DNA from: CAVVDY01 sp963815775
GTDB lineage: Bacteria; Acidobacteriota; Terriglobia; Terriglobales; Acidobacteriaceae
Direction: 5' to 3'
DNA length: 64,000 bases
Assembly: GCA_963815775.1 (NCBI GenBank)
Contig: CAWFIB010000029.1
Location: 186,001-250,000 of the forward strand
Numbering within the stretch: the first letter of the stretch is position 1; every line of letters starts with the position of its first letter. A program made the translations under genes and the position numbers. Positions 17,132 to 26,934 of this stretch are shown here, piece after piece. The notes under the pieces are model-generated. The model saw only the letters and a program-made list of their open reading frames with translations. It had not been told where the DNA came from and searched no databases.

Positions 17132-18585
17132 TGCAGGTATGTCCTAATCTGCTCCGCAAATCCCGTCACATACCCTTGGGCCAGGTACTCTTCCAGTAGC
17201 GGCGCCAGACTGACCCTTAGACTTTCTTTGGCGGCATTTTCACCGGTTTCGAGGAAGTAAGAATGGCCAGGTACGAGAGGGAACGCGTCTGCGCCCGCGT
17301 GCTCGACGAAAACAGAAACAATTCGCCGGAAAGCCTCCCGCATTAGCTCGCAACCGTGCTGGTCGACCACGCTCACCTGTGGCCAAAGAGATACGAAAGC
17401 GAAGCGTCGTCGTACCGCGACATCAAGGATCGCAATACTCCGGTCAGCACTGTTCATCGTGCCAAGAACCTGCAGGTTTTCTGGAAGTTTTAGTTTGGTG
17501 TGGAATGGTTCGCCAAAATTACAGGTCAAATCGATTTCCCGCTGATGTACAGATTTGGGTTCAAAAAGGAAAATCGCTTCTCCCAAAATTTTCGCCAAGT
17601 CAGCGCGATTAATCTCGTCTATGTGTAACAAGTACGGCTTAGGATAGTGGTCTCGCGCGAACTTGGCGGACTCCATAAGAAAACCAGGCTTGGGCCGAAA
17701 GTGAAGTCCTAGCTGGGTTTCTGATTCCTCGGGAGCTAAGCCTCCAACAAAGTTCTCGTACGTAGTGTTTGGATGAAACTGAATAGACCGCCCTGATCCA
17801 GCGTACTCATCGTTCAGAAAATCCAATGCCATCATCGTCTTGCCGGTTCCGGGCGGCCCTTGCAGAATCACAAAGCGCCTGGAATCGAGAAGCTTTCGTA
17901 CCTCATGCCGCGTAACCACGGGCATCAAACAGCCGAACCACTTGGCTCGAATCGCCTCACAGTCAGTTCGACAGTTTGCGTTCACTTCGAACCCGCGTTC
18001 CTCAAAGCACAAATCCAAGATGGCGGTAACCGCTTGCTTCGTGATCTCCACATCCGAACCGGGCTTGAATACTGCGTACAGCACCTTCCCGTATCGGCCG
18101 AATACTGGCCTGTAGACAGACCACTCGCGCTCCAAATTTTCTGGAACATTGATATCAATGCGCGTAGGATCCTGCTTAGCCCACGCGACCTGTTGACCGC
18201 TCCCAAACTCTTTATTCAACCAAGCACAAATTGCCTGCGCTTTACGAGCGTGGCCGGGACGACCTAGGATCGCTTCATCAGGCGCCAGTCCCTGTGTACC
18301 CACAACAAGGCCGACAAGACAGGGGGCGTCCACCGCAGGAAATATCACGAACGAGAACCCGCCATAAGCGCCCTTAGTTGGATTTGATGGATGAATGTAG
18401 GCTGCGAAGGAAACTCCGGAATCTTGGCCCATCTCCGGAGCGCGAAGAGTAACCGATTTCTCGGCAGCCTTAGGGTATCGTCCGTCTGGGACACCAAACA
18501 GTGCCTTAAACGCTTCATCGTTTCTCTTGCCCCACTCTTCGTGCTGGAGAGAGTGAATAAGCTGCACCAATGGGTCGAGGCTCAT
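17113..18585 (-). CDS. mcrB: McrB-like AAA+ GTPase of a McrBC system
   Basis: 490 residues. The AAA+ motor has Walker A GPPGTGKT (243-250), LLHIDEINRADLAKILGE (Walker B plus arginine-rich sensor) and the McrB-specific GTMNSADRS motif that confers GTP use, followed by the RRRFAF sensor-2 segment. The N-terminal ~220 residues (MSLDPLVQLIH onward) are a separate domain that should read the DNA modification; it is not the DUF3578 pattern I know from E. coli McrB. I start at the ATG at 18585, 15 codons inside the longest frame, because GGGGAG lies just upstream. It overlaps mcrC. Confidence 0.85.
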   Translation of the reverse strand: MSLDPLVQLIHSLQHEEWGKRNDEAFKALFGVPDGRYPKAAEKSVTLRAPEMGQDSGVSFAAYIHPSNPTKGAYGGFSFVIFPAVDAPCLVGLVVGTQGLAPDEAILGRPGHARKAQAICAWLNKEFGSGQQVAWAKQDPTRIDINVPENLEREWSVYRPVFGRYGKVLYAVFKPGSDVEITKQAVTAILDLCFEERGFEVNANCRTDCEAIRAKWFGCLMPVVTRHEVRKLLDSRRFVILQGPPGTGKTMMALDFLNDEYAGSGRSIQFHPNTTYENFVGGLAPEESETQLGLHFRPKPGFLMESAKFARDHYPKPYLLHIDEINRADLAKILGEAIFLFEPKSVHQREIDLTCNFGEPFHTKLKLPENLQVLGTMNSADRSIAILDVAVRRRFAFVSLWPQVSVVDQHGCELMREAFRRIVSVFVEHAGADAFPLVPGHSYFLETGENAAKESLRVSLAPLLEEYLAQGYVTGFAEQIRTYLQWLQSL

Positions 18586-19012
18586 GAGTTTATGCTCCCC
18601 AGGGTAATCGTTGGTTCTGCAGCGCACAAGTGTCGTGCAGCGCCGCCAGGACGAGTTTTATCGTTGACTCGCATGGGACAACCGGCTCCAGCCCTTCTTA
18701 CTTCACCAACCACGCCTGCGATTGATTTGTGTCATCCCATCGAACTGCGCCAGTTGTCCGTTGCGGAATATGCAGCCATCAAAACTCTCCCACCGGAGTT
18801 TGCGTTCGTTGACAGCACGCAAGACAAGTACCGCATGAATGCGGGGGCTTGCACCCACTCCCCCCCGGGTGACTCCAATCACCCCAGATTGTGACCTCAA
18901 TCACCGCCCGAATGCCCGTCTTTGGCCCACACTAAAAAGTAACAATGAGGAGAACTGGGCTGTCTGCGCACCCTCCCTCTAGTGCCGATTTGCCCAGTGA
19001 AAGGGGTCAGCC
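18586..19012. other. Gap between mcrB and the CoA-transferase operon
   Basis: 427 bp without a convincing gene. A plus-strand frame from 18673 to 18894 (73 codons) includes IELRQLSVAEYAAIKTLPPE, which reads like a protein fragment but has no ribosome site or recognised family. The last 60 bp contain AAAGGGG ahead of the ATG at 19013 and must hold the operon promoter. Confidence 0.5.
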
Positions 19013-19480
19013 ATGCTGCTCGCATATCGGCTGGTAAAGCTGATCGAAAGCCATTCTGACGGGTTAGCCCGCAGCCTTCACAAACGATATCTCGAAGATC
19101 CCCGGTGCTCAGCTTACGCCAACGTCCCCGAGACCGAGCTAACCCAGCGCGTCTATGAGGTTTATCGCCATCTCGGCGAGTGGCTGCTGGCCAAGACCGA
19201 ATCCCAGGTCGAGCAGCGCTACCTGGAGATCGGCGCCAAGCGCGCCGAGCAGGGCGTTCCCGTCAGCCAGGTCATCTGGATGATCTGCCTGGTACGCGAA
19301 AACCTGTGGGATTACCTGCAAACCCACGCCGAGTTGGAGCGTCCCGCCGAAATCTTCGGCGAAATCGAGCTGCAGGAAATGCTGGACCAGTTTTTCAACC
19401 GCGCGGTCTACTACGCTGCGCTTGGACACGAACGGGCCGTGGCTGGGTATCCGCCGGTAGGCCAGGAAGTGAACGCATAG
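19013..19480 (+). CDS. Helical sensor-like protein (RsbRD_N-like)
   Basis: 155 residues, all-helical and free of membrane segments. The pattern of paired helices with ELTQRVYEVYRHLGEWLLAK and EQGVPVSQVIWMICLVRENLWDYL resembles the globin-like N-terminal sensor domain of RsbR/RsbRD proteins. It stands alone, without STAS or kinase domain. Its stop lies 7 bp before the CoA-transferase start, so it is the first gene of that operon and could monitor a gas, redox state or metabolite for it. The family resemblance is moderate. Confidence 0.55.
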   Translation: MLLAYRLVKLIESHSDGLARSLHKRYLEDPRCSAYANVPETELTQRVYEVYRHLGEWLLAKTESQVEQRYLEIGAKRAEQGVPVSQVIWMICLVRENLWDYLQTHAELERPAEIFGEIELQEMLDQFFNRAVYYAALGHERAVAGYPPVGQEVNA

Positions 19481-19487
19481 GAGAGAT

Positions 19488-20843
19488 ATGTCCTGGATAG
19501 ACCAGTACCGCAGCAAACTGATGAACCCCAGCGAGGCCGTGAGCTGCGTTGAGTCGAACATGCGGGTGTACATTCACCCGGGATGTGCCGAGCCCGAGGC
19601 GCTGGTTGAGGCCTTGATGGCGCGCGCTCCCTTCGTGAAGGACGTCGAGGTCATGCACCTGCTTACCTTCGGCACTTCACCCTACTGCGCGCCGGAGATG
19701 GCGGGACATTTTCGCCACAACGCGCTGTTCGTCGGACCGAACGTTCGAGACGCGGTTTATGCCGGCCGCGCCGACTATACCCCGATCTTTCTCGGGGAAG
19801 TGGAGGCACTGTTTGAGAGCGGCGAGATGCCGATCGATGTTGCCTTCATCCAGGTTTCACCGCCGGACCCGCACGGATTTTGCAGCTTTGGCGTCGGCGT
19901 CGATACCTCGCTGACAGCGGCCAAGTACGCCCATCGGGTGGTGGCGCAGGTGAACGCCCAGATGCCACGCACCTATGGCGACAGCTTCATCCACGTCAGC
20001 CAGCTGGATGCCATCGTCGAGGTCTCGCAGCCGCTGTGCGAGATGAAGAAGCACGAACACAACCCGGTGCACGATCGAATTGGAGCGCACGTCGCTTCCC
20101 TGATCGAAGACGGGGCTGTCTTACAATGTGGGATCGGCGGCATTCCCGACTCCATCCTGCCCAATCTGATGGACCGCCAGGACCTGGGCATTCACACCGA
20201 GCTGATCTCCGACAATGTGATACCTCTGGTGGAAGCAGGAATCATCACCGGCGAGCGCAAGAACTTCAAGCCGCGCAAAATCATTCTCGGCTTCGTGCTG
20301 GGCAGCAAGCAGCTCTTTGACTTCGTCGATGAGAACCCCATCTTCGAGTTCCATCCTTCGGCGTATACCAACGACCCGTTCCGCATTGCCCAGAACCATC
20401 GCATGGTGGCCATCAACTCCGCCATCGAGATCGACTTGACCGGCCAGGTCTGCGCTGAGACCATCGGCGCACGCTTCTACAGCGGATTTGGCGGGCAGCT
20501 CGACTTCATCCGGGGCGCTGCCCGGTCCAAGGGAGGCAAGGCGATCATTGCTCTGCCTTCCACCGCCAAGGACGGGACGGTTTCCCGCATCGTGCCTCGC
20601 CTGGCGCACGGCGCCGGGGTGCTGACCGGACGTGCCGACGTGCACTATGTGGTCACCGAATACGGCATTGCGTATCTGCATGGCCGCACCATCCGCCAGC
20701 GGGCCGAGGCGCTGATCCAGATCGCCCACCCTACGTTTCACAACGAACTTTACGAGTATTGCGAGCAGCAGCTCTGGTTCCAGCGCAATGCTCTGGAGGA
20801 GACCAAGGAGAATCATGCCAACTCAATCGCAACCGCGCGGTAA
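19488..20843 (+). CDS. Acetyl-CoA hydrolase/4-hydroxybutyrate CoA-transferase family protein
   Basis: 451 residues covering both halves of the acetyl-CoA hydrolase/transferase fold. DVAFIQVSPPDPHGFCSFG, GIGGIPDSIL, NSAIEIDLTGQVCAETIG (the Glu of this motif is the likely acyl acceptor) and SGFGGQLDFIRGA are typical of the 4-hydroxybutyrate/butyryl CoA-transferase branch. ATG at 19488 follows AGGAGAG. The end overlaps the ferredoxin gene by 29 bp. Beside a ferredoxin-linked 2-oxoacid oxidoreductase it could move CoA between the acyl-CoA product and a carboxylic acid such as acetate. Confidence 0.85.
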   Translation: MSWIDQYRSKLMNPSEAVSCVESNMRVYIHPGCAEPEALVEALMARAPFVKDVEVMHLLTFGTSPYCAPEMAGHFRHNALFVGPNVRDAVYAGRADYTPIFLGEVEALFESGEMPIDVAFIQVSPPDPHGFCSFGVGVDTSLTAAKYAHRVVAQVNAQMPRTYGDSFIHVSQLDAIVEVSQPLCEMKKHEHNPVHDRIGAHVASLIEDGAVLQCGIGGIPDSILPNLMDRQDLGIHTELISDNVIPLVEAGIITGERKNFKPRKIILGFVLGSKQLFDFVDENPIFEFHPSAYTNDPFRIAQNHRMVAINSAIEIDLTGQVCAETIGARFYSGFGGQLDFIRGAARSKGGKAIIALPSTAKDGTVSRIVPRLAHGAGVLTGRADVHYVVTEYGIAYLHGRTIRQRAEALIQIAHPTFHNELYEYCEQQLWFQRNALEETKENHANSIATAR

Positions 20844-21111
20844 CATCACCGTTGACGCCGAAGAATGCAAAGGCTGTGGGCTGTGTGTGGAGTCGTGCCC
20901 GCCCAAGTGCCTGTTTCTGGCGCCCGAGCTGAGCAAGTACGGCGTGCATCCTGCCATGTATACCGGCCAGGATTGCACCGGCTGCGGCGCGTGTTTCTAC
21001 TGCTGCCCTGAGCCGGGCGCGATTACCGTGTATCGCCTCATCCCGCCGCCAAAAGTGGCAGGCGCTGTGATGAACGCCAACCAGGGAGGAAACCATGCGC
21101 CAGCTATGTAA
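20815..21111 (+). CDS. 2x[4Fe-4S] ferredoxin, delta subunit of 2-oxoacid:ferredoxin oxidoreductase
   Basis: 98 residues with two four-cysteine clusters, CKGCGLCVESCPPKC and CTGCGACFYCCPE, the second with an extra Cys. It would carry electrons between the TPP enzyme and external ferredoxin. The ATG at 20815 has AAGGAG upstream, inside the end of the CoA-transferase gene, and the end overlaps the alpha subunit by 17 bp, so the three proteins are translationally coupled. Confidence 0.88.
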   Translation: MPTQSQPRGNITVDAEECKGCGLCVESCPPKCLFLAPELSKYGVHPAMYTGQDCTGCGACFYCCPEPGAITVYRLIPPPKVAGAVMNANQGGNHAPAM

Positions 21112-22147
21112 GGGCAACGTCGCCGTCGTAAAAGGTGCGGTGCTCGCCGGCTGCCGGGCCTTCTACGGATACCCGATCACTCCGGCCAGCGAGATCGCCG
21201 AATACGCCGCCCTTCTCATACCGGAAGTGGGCGGTACGTTTTTGCAGGCCGAGAGCGAAGTTTCGGCCATCAACATGGTCTACGGCGCATCCTCTGCCGG
21301 CCAGCGAGTGATGACGGCTTCCTCAGGCCCGGGCTTGAGCCTGATGCAGGAAGGCATCTCCTACATTGCGGGATCGGAGCTGCCCTGCGTCATCGTGGAC
21401 GTAGTGCGCGGCGGCCCGGGACTGGGCAACATCGCGCCTGAGCAAAGCGACTACTTCTGCTGCGTCAAGGGCGGAGGCCACGGCTGCTATCGCAACATCG
21501 TGCTGGCTCCCTCGTCGGTCCAGGAGATGTTCGACCTCACCGTGCTCGCCTTTGAGCTGGCAGACCGCTATCGCAACCCGGTCATCATCATGACGGACGG
21601 CTATGTCGGCCAGATGCAGGAGCCGTTGGACATCAAGCTGCGAGACATCGAGCCTCCTGCCAAAGACTGGGCCGTTAAAGGCACCAAGGAGACGCAGAAG
21701 AACTTCATCAGCTCGATCTACCTTGAACCCGACGATCTCGAAGCCCATGTCCGCAAGCTGGAAGGCAAGTATCAGCTCGCCCAGGAACTGGAGAGCCGCA
21801 GCGAGAACTATATGACGGAAGATGCCGACATTCTGTTGATCGGCTTCGGCATCGTCTCCCGGGTGCTGCGCTCCACCGTCGATCAGTTGCGCGCGCAGGG
21901 CGTGAAAGCCGGGCTGTTCCGGCCGGTCACGCTGTGGCCGTTCCCCTCGCGCGAGCTGCGCGATACGGCGAGGACGGTGAAGTCGGCGATGGTGGTTGAG
22001 CTCAATACCGGCATGATGCTGGAAGACGTGAAGCTGACGCTGGAGGGCTCGCTGCCCATCGAGTTCTACGGACGCACCGGCGGCAACGTGCCTATGGCGG
22101 AAGAGATTACCGCGCAGGTGTTCGCGCGCATCGCGGCATTGGTATAA
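21095..22147 (+). CDS. 2-oxoacid:ferredoxin oxidoreductase alpha subunit (VorB/KorA-like)
   Basis: 350 residues with the pyrimidine-binding domain motif YGYPITPASEIAEY, the AESEVSAINMVYGAS stretch, SSGPGLSLMQEGISY and a C-terminal domain II that lacks the fused gamma and ferredoxin modules of single-chain enzymes. The IVDVVRGGPGLGNIAPEQSDYF segment is characteristic of the VorB/KorA branch. With the ferredoxin and the beta-gamma fusion it makes a complete enzyme for oxidative decarboxylation of a 2-oxoacid to acyl-CoA. RBS GGGAGGAAACC precedes the ATG. Confidence 0.88.
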   Translation: MRQLCKGNVAVVKGAVLAGCRAFYGYPITPASEIAEYAALLIPEVGGTFLQAESEVSAINMVYGASSAGQRVMTASSGPGLSLMQEGISYIAGSELPCVIVDVVRGGPGLGNIAPEQSDYFCCVKGGGHGCYRNIVLAPSSVQEMFDLTVLAFELADRYRNPVIIMTDGYVGQMQEPLDIKLRDIEPPAKDWAVKGTKETQKNFISSIYLEPDDLEAHVRKLEGKYQLAQELESRSENYMTEDADILLIGFGIVSRVLRSTVDQLRAQGVKAGLFRPVTLWPFPSRELRDTARTVKSAMVVELNTGMMLEDVKLTLEGSLPIEFYGRTGGNVPMAEEITAQVFARIAALV

Positions 22148-22223
22148 GCCCGAAGGGCGTGTGATGACAGCCCGGCACGAAGCGCAGCGGAGTGCTGGGT
22201 GGACGCAATAAAAGAAGATTGAA

Positions 22224-22248
22224 GTCCCCCGGGGACGGCGTTAACGCC
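22224..22248. repeat. Paired palindromes in the alpha-beta intergenic gap
   Basis: GTCCCC-C-GGGGAC is followed directly by the perfect palindrome GGCGTTAACGCC. Just upstream, 22148-22200 holds short complementary GC-rich stretches (GCCCGAAGGGC). Such hairpins inside an operon may stabilise or attenuate the mRNA, or be a REP-like repeat. Confidence 0.6.
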
Positions 22249-22268
22249 CCCGAAAATCGGGAGGAATC

Positions 22269-23726
<1,458 letters not shown>

Positions 23727-23750
23727 CCTGGTTCGCGAAACTGACTCAAA

Positions 23751-23777
23751 GGCCGGACGCCATGTCCGGCCTTTTTT
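23751..23777 (+). terminator. Intrinsic terminator of the CoA-transferase/2-oxoacid operon
   Basis: GGCCGGAC, loop GCCAT, GTCCGGCC, then TTTTTT: an 8-bp perfect GC-rich stem with a clean T run 25 bp after the stop codon. Confidence 0.92.
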
Positions 23778-23877
23778 ACCATTACCTGACAACAAAAAAC
23801 TACGGCCGCTGCTAAAATACGGCGGATGTGGCAGCGGCCTGTCGTGCAGTTCCCCCGACAACGGCCGCCGGAGGCTG

Positions 23878-25101
23878 ATGGCGAGATATGTTTTCGACCC
23901 CTTCCTCCTCGATGTGGATGAGCGAAGGCTTCTTCGCGGCAGTGAGGAAATTCGTTTAAGGGCCAAGCTCTTCGATACCCTGCGTGTTCTGGTGGAGAAT
24001 GCGGGCCGCCTGGTGCGCAAAGATGAGCTGATGCAGGCCGTCTGGCCCGACTCCGTGGTCGAGGAAAACAACCTCGATCACTGTGTCTCCCATCTGCGCA
24101 AGCTCCTGCGCCCGGGCCAGTACATCGAAACCGTGCCACGTCATGGCTATCGCTTCGTCGGCGCCGTGAGCTTGACAAAGCCCAGCCCGAAACTTGTCAC
24201 CCTCGAACCCGCGCAGCAGCACCGCGACGCTCCGGACCCGGAGGTGCAGTTCTTCACCACCAGTGACGGGGTGCGCATTGCCTACACCATGGGAGGACGC
24301 GGGCCCGCCATCGTGCGCACCATCGATTGGCTCAGCCATCTTCATTTCGAGTGGAAAAGCCCCTTCCTGCGGCATTGGCTCACCGAGATCATGCGCCACA
24401 ACACCCTGGTGCGCTACGATCAGCGCGGCAGCGGACTCTCTGACTGGGACATTGAAGATTTTTCCTATGAACGGATGGTGAAGGACTTCGAAGAGCTGAT
24501 CGAGGCGACAGGGCTGGAAAAGTTTGCCATCTTTGGCGGTTGCCAGGGCGCAGCGATTGCTACCGCCTATGCCACACGCCATCCGGAGCGTGTGACGAAG
24601 CTCATCTTGAATGGAGCCTTTGCCAATGGTTGGCCGCCGCCCGGCCCCGAAGCAACGCAACAACTCGACGCGTTGCTCACGTTGATCCGGCTCGGTTGGG
24701 GACGCGACAATCCGGCCTTCCGTCAGATGTGGTCGACTCTGTTCCAGCCGGACGCCGATTCGGAGGCGAGGAATTGGATGAACGAACTGCAGCGCATCGC
24801 GGCCTCGCCGGAGAATGCCGCCCGGATGTTATCGGAATTTCCCAACTTGAAAATGTTCGATCTGCTCCCCGCTATCTCCTGCCCCACGCTGGTGCTGCAT
24901 TCGCGCGACGACGCTAGTGTGCCTGTGCAGGAAGGAAGGCTCATAGCTGCCCGCATTCGCGGAGCACGTTTCGTCGAACTGCCGAGCCGGTCCCACATGG
25001 TAGCCCCCGGTGATTCCGCATGGGAGCTTTTCGTTGAGGAATTCTCGACATTCATGTCGTGGCAGGAACAGGGCGCTGCTGCAATGCGATCGTTCGCCTA
25101 A
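23878..25101 (+). CDS. Winged-helix DNA-binding / alpha/beta hydrolase fusion protein
   Basis: 407 residues. Residues 1-98 are an OmpR/PhoB-type winged helix as in CadC-like regulators (YVFDPFLLD, VLVENAGRLVRKDEL, YIETVPRHGYRFVG). Residues 122-400 are an alpha/beta hydrolase: RYDQRGSGLSDW, nucleophile elbow FGGCQGA with Cys 222, Asp in LHSRDDASVP and His in SRSHMVAPG. The usual Ser is replaced by Cys. No receiver or membrane segment is seen, so it may be a cytoplasmic regulator whose hydrolase fold binds or cleaves a ligand. Fusions of this layout occur in Acidobacteria and in adenylate-cyclase-associated proteins. Gene is single. Confidence 0.85.
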   Translation: MARYVFDPFLLDVDERRLLRGSEEIRLRAKLFDTLRVLVENAGRLVRKDELMQAVWPDSVVEENNLDHCVSHLRKLLRPGQYIETVPRHGYRFVGAVSLTKPSPKLVTLEPAQQHRDAPDPEVQFFTTSDGVRIAYTMGGRGPAIVRTIDWLSHLHFEWKSPFLRHWLTEIMRHNTLVRYDQRGSGLSDWDIEDFSYERMVKDFEELIEATGLEKFAIFGGCQGAAIATAYATRHPERVTKLILNGAFANGWPPPGPEATQQLDALLTLIRLGWGRDNPAFRQMWSTLFQPDADSEARNWMNELQRIAASPENAARMLSEFPNLKMFDLLPAISCPTLVLHSRDDASVPVQEGRLIAARIRGARFVELPSRSHMVAPGDSAWELFVEEFSTFMSWQEQGAAAMRSFA

Positions 25102-25230
25102 ATTGGAGGACACGCCTGCGCGCCTAACTCCTGCGCCTTCAACGTCACCGTGGTGAACATCGATAACGGTTTCGGCGCAGGATATGTGGGGTCGATCATT
25201 GGTCGACGGGACTCGACCTTGGGACCAATC

Positions 25231-25761
25231 TCAGTTTGCCCCTGCAAAGGGGGCGCATGAGACCTTGGAGCAGTCCAGTTCATAGCCGATCAGGGTTGGA
25301 ACGAAGGTGTCGAACTGTGACACTCCGATTTTGAGGTCCATGACGGGTGTTTGCCCACCGTCAACATAGAACTCAACTGGCTGATCGAAGGAGCCAAGAA
25401 AAACACCAGGTATAAATGGACTGGCCGGGAAAGACGTGAACTGCACCTTGTTTCCAAGACCGACCCACACCCTCGTCCCATCCGGGACTGGATCTAGCGT
25501 GGTTATTTGAGCTGACACATGCTGGATGACCAGGCGATGGCCGGCAGGAATGGCATTGAATGTGGCGGAACAGGCAGTTCCGTTGCATTTGCCCAGCACA
25601 ACAGCTTGATAGGGGATCCGGCCGGGTTCGTCGATGTTGACGGTGGGCAAGGCAAGGGCCGCCGGACTTTGGGGCGCCTGCGCAGCGGCAAATACGGTCG
25701 AGAGCAAAATACCGAGACCTATTGCGGCAAGTCTCAGCGATAGAAGTTTGCGGTCTTTCAT
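25231..25761 (-). CDS. Secreted hypothetical protein
   Basis: 176 residues with a clear signal peptide (KDRKLLSLRLAAIGLGILL...FAAAQA, cut after about residue 28). The mature part is beta-rich and carries two possible disulfide pairs (CNGTAC and CSKVSC). RBS AGGAGACC precedes the ATG. No family recognised; the fold looks like a compact beta-sandwich. It is single, with a 130-bp gap on its 3' side holding nothing recognisable. Confidence 0.7.
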   Translation of the reverse strand: MKDRKLLSLRLAAIGLGILLSTVFAAAQAPQSPAALALPTVNIDEPGRIPYQAVVLGKCNGTACSATFNAIPAGHRLVIQHVSAQITTLDPVPDGTRVWVGLGNKVQFTSFPASPFIPGVFLGSFDQPVEFYVDGGQTPVMDLKIGVSQFDTFVPTLIGYELDCSKVSCAPFAGAN

Positions 25762-25872
25762 CTACGGTCTCCTCTTATTAGTTAAAGTTGAATAGCAGCT
25801 TGTTTGAGGCAAGCGCGTGCTCCTCGCTATGACTGCAGTGCGTACTCCACCCCGAGTACACGCGCCCACCGG

Positions 25873-26649
25873 TTACGCGGCCGAACGCTGCTTCCCAGCC
25901 GTACTTTCGTCGCCCTCGAGATAAGGCAGCAATGACGGAACCAGCTTGGGCACTTCTTTGCGGTAATTCTCGTAACGCTCTCCGTGCACCGCGACCAGGT
26001 CGCGCTCCTCCCACTGGATCGCCATCAGCATGTACACCGAGGTCAGTACCGCGAACAGCAGGTGAGCTCCCGTCATGGTCGGCGTTGCCCAGAAGGCGAT
26101 GAACCAGCCGACGTACAGCGGATGCCGCACATGCTTATAGAACAACGGCGTGCGGAATTCGAGCTGTGTGTAGGGCCTCTTGATCAGATAGAGCCACACC
26201 TGCCGTAACCCGAATAAGTCGAAGTGGTTGATCAGCAGAGTGCTGACGAGCACCAAGGCAAATCCGAGGCCGAAGAGCGCCGTCACCGCCACTCGCAGCG
26301 CGGGATTCTCCACGTTCCATATCACGCCGCCTATCGGCTGCCAGTATTTAAACAACGCGATCAGCGCCAGGCTTGAGAGCAGAACGTAGGTACTGCGCTC
26401 GGCCGCTTCCGGAATCACTCGCGTCAGCATTCGCTTGAATGCAGGCCGCGCCATCACGCTGTGCTGCACAGCGAAAATTGCCAGCAGCAATGCATCGGTC
26501 AGGAATGCCTGCCAGAAAGGCGCCCGGGCTGCTGAGTCCAGGGAATTGGGAACGTAGAAGTTTCCAATAAAGCCCAGGGCGTAAAGAAATGTGAGAAAAA
26601 ACACGGCGTAGCTCAGGACGCCATACAGAAAAACCGCTACTCGTTTCAT
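25873..26649 (-). CDS. mddA: Probable methanethiol S-methyltransferase (MddA-like membrane protein)
   Basis: 258 residues, six hydrophobic helices, of the NnrU/isoprenylcysteine methyltransferase superfamily. The N-terminal YALGFIGNF-VPNSLD stretch and the motif KHVRHPLYVGWFIAFWATPTM (adenosylmethionine-binding) with ERDLV...GERYENYRKEVPKLVP match MddA, which makes dimethyl sulfide from methanethiol. I start at the ATG at 26649 (MKRVAVFLYGV), with AAGGA about 12 bases upstream. The MddA assignment rests on motif similarity; a generic ICMT-like methyltransferase remains possible. Confidence 0.65.
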   Translation of the reverse strand: MKRVAVFLYGVLSYAVFFLTFLYALGFIGNFYVPNSLDSAARAPFWQAFLTDALLLAIFAVQHSVMARPAFKRMLTRVIPEAAERSTYVLLSSLALIALFKYWQPIGGVIWNVENPALRVAVTALFGLGFALVLVSTLLINHFDLFGLRQVWLYLIKRPYTQLEFRTPLFYKHVRHPLYVGWFIAFWATPTMTGAHLLFAVLTSVYMLMAIQWEERDLVAVHGERYENYRKEVPKLVPSLLPYLEGDESTAGKQRSAA

Positions 26650-26805
26650 CGATCGCACCATCCTTTTTTCTTGCTCATGCGGGAGCATTTCCCCAATTGA
26701 TGGAGCGAGAGTAGCCCGACTTGCTTCGCAGGGTACTTGGACCTGTCTGGAATGTTTCTGACAGATTTCTGGAATCGGGCTTCGATGGCAGTCGCTTTGT
26801 ATCAG

Positions 26806-26825
26806 GGCCCGGCTTCAGCCGGGCC
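26806..26825. repeat. GC-rich palindrome upstream of a TIR gene
   Basis: GGCCCGGCT-TC-AGCCGGGCC forms a 9-bp perfect stem with a two-base loop. A further CCCAGGATATTTTGGG stretch follows 9 bp later. The 285-bp gap between this region's divergent genes otherwise shows no feature. Confidence 0.65.
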
Positions 26826-26934
26826 GATACCCATCCCAGGATATTTTGGGCGTCAGCCCCCGCGAGGATGCATCTAGCTCTCAGCGGCCTGCAAGGCTAT
26901 AATCCGGCCATTCTGCCTGGGCAGACCTCACACC

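Noticed and set aside
18391..18894. Plus-strand frame of 167 codons across the start of mcrB
   Set aside because: Most of it is antisense to mcrB. Only the last 73 codons lie outside, with no ribosome site or recognised domain.
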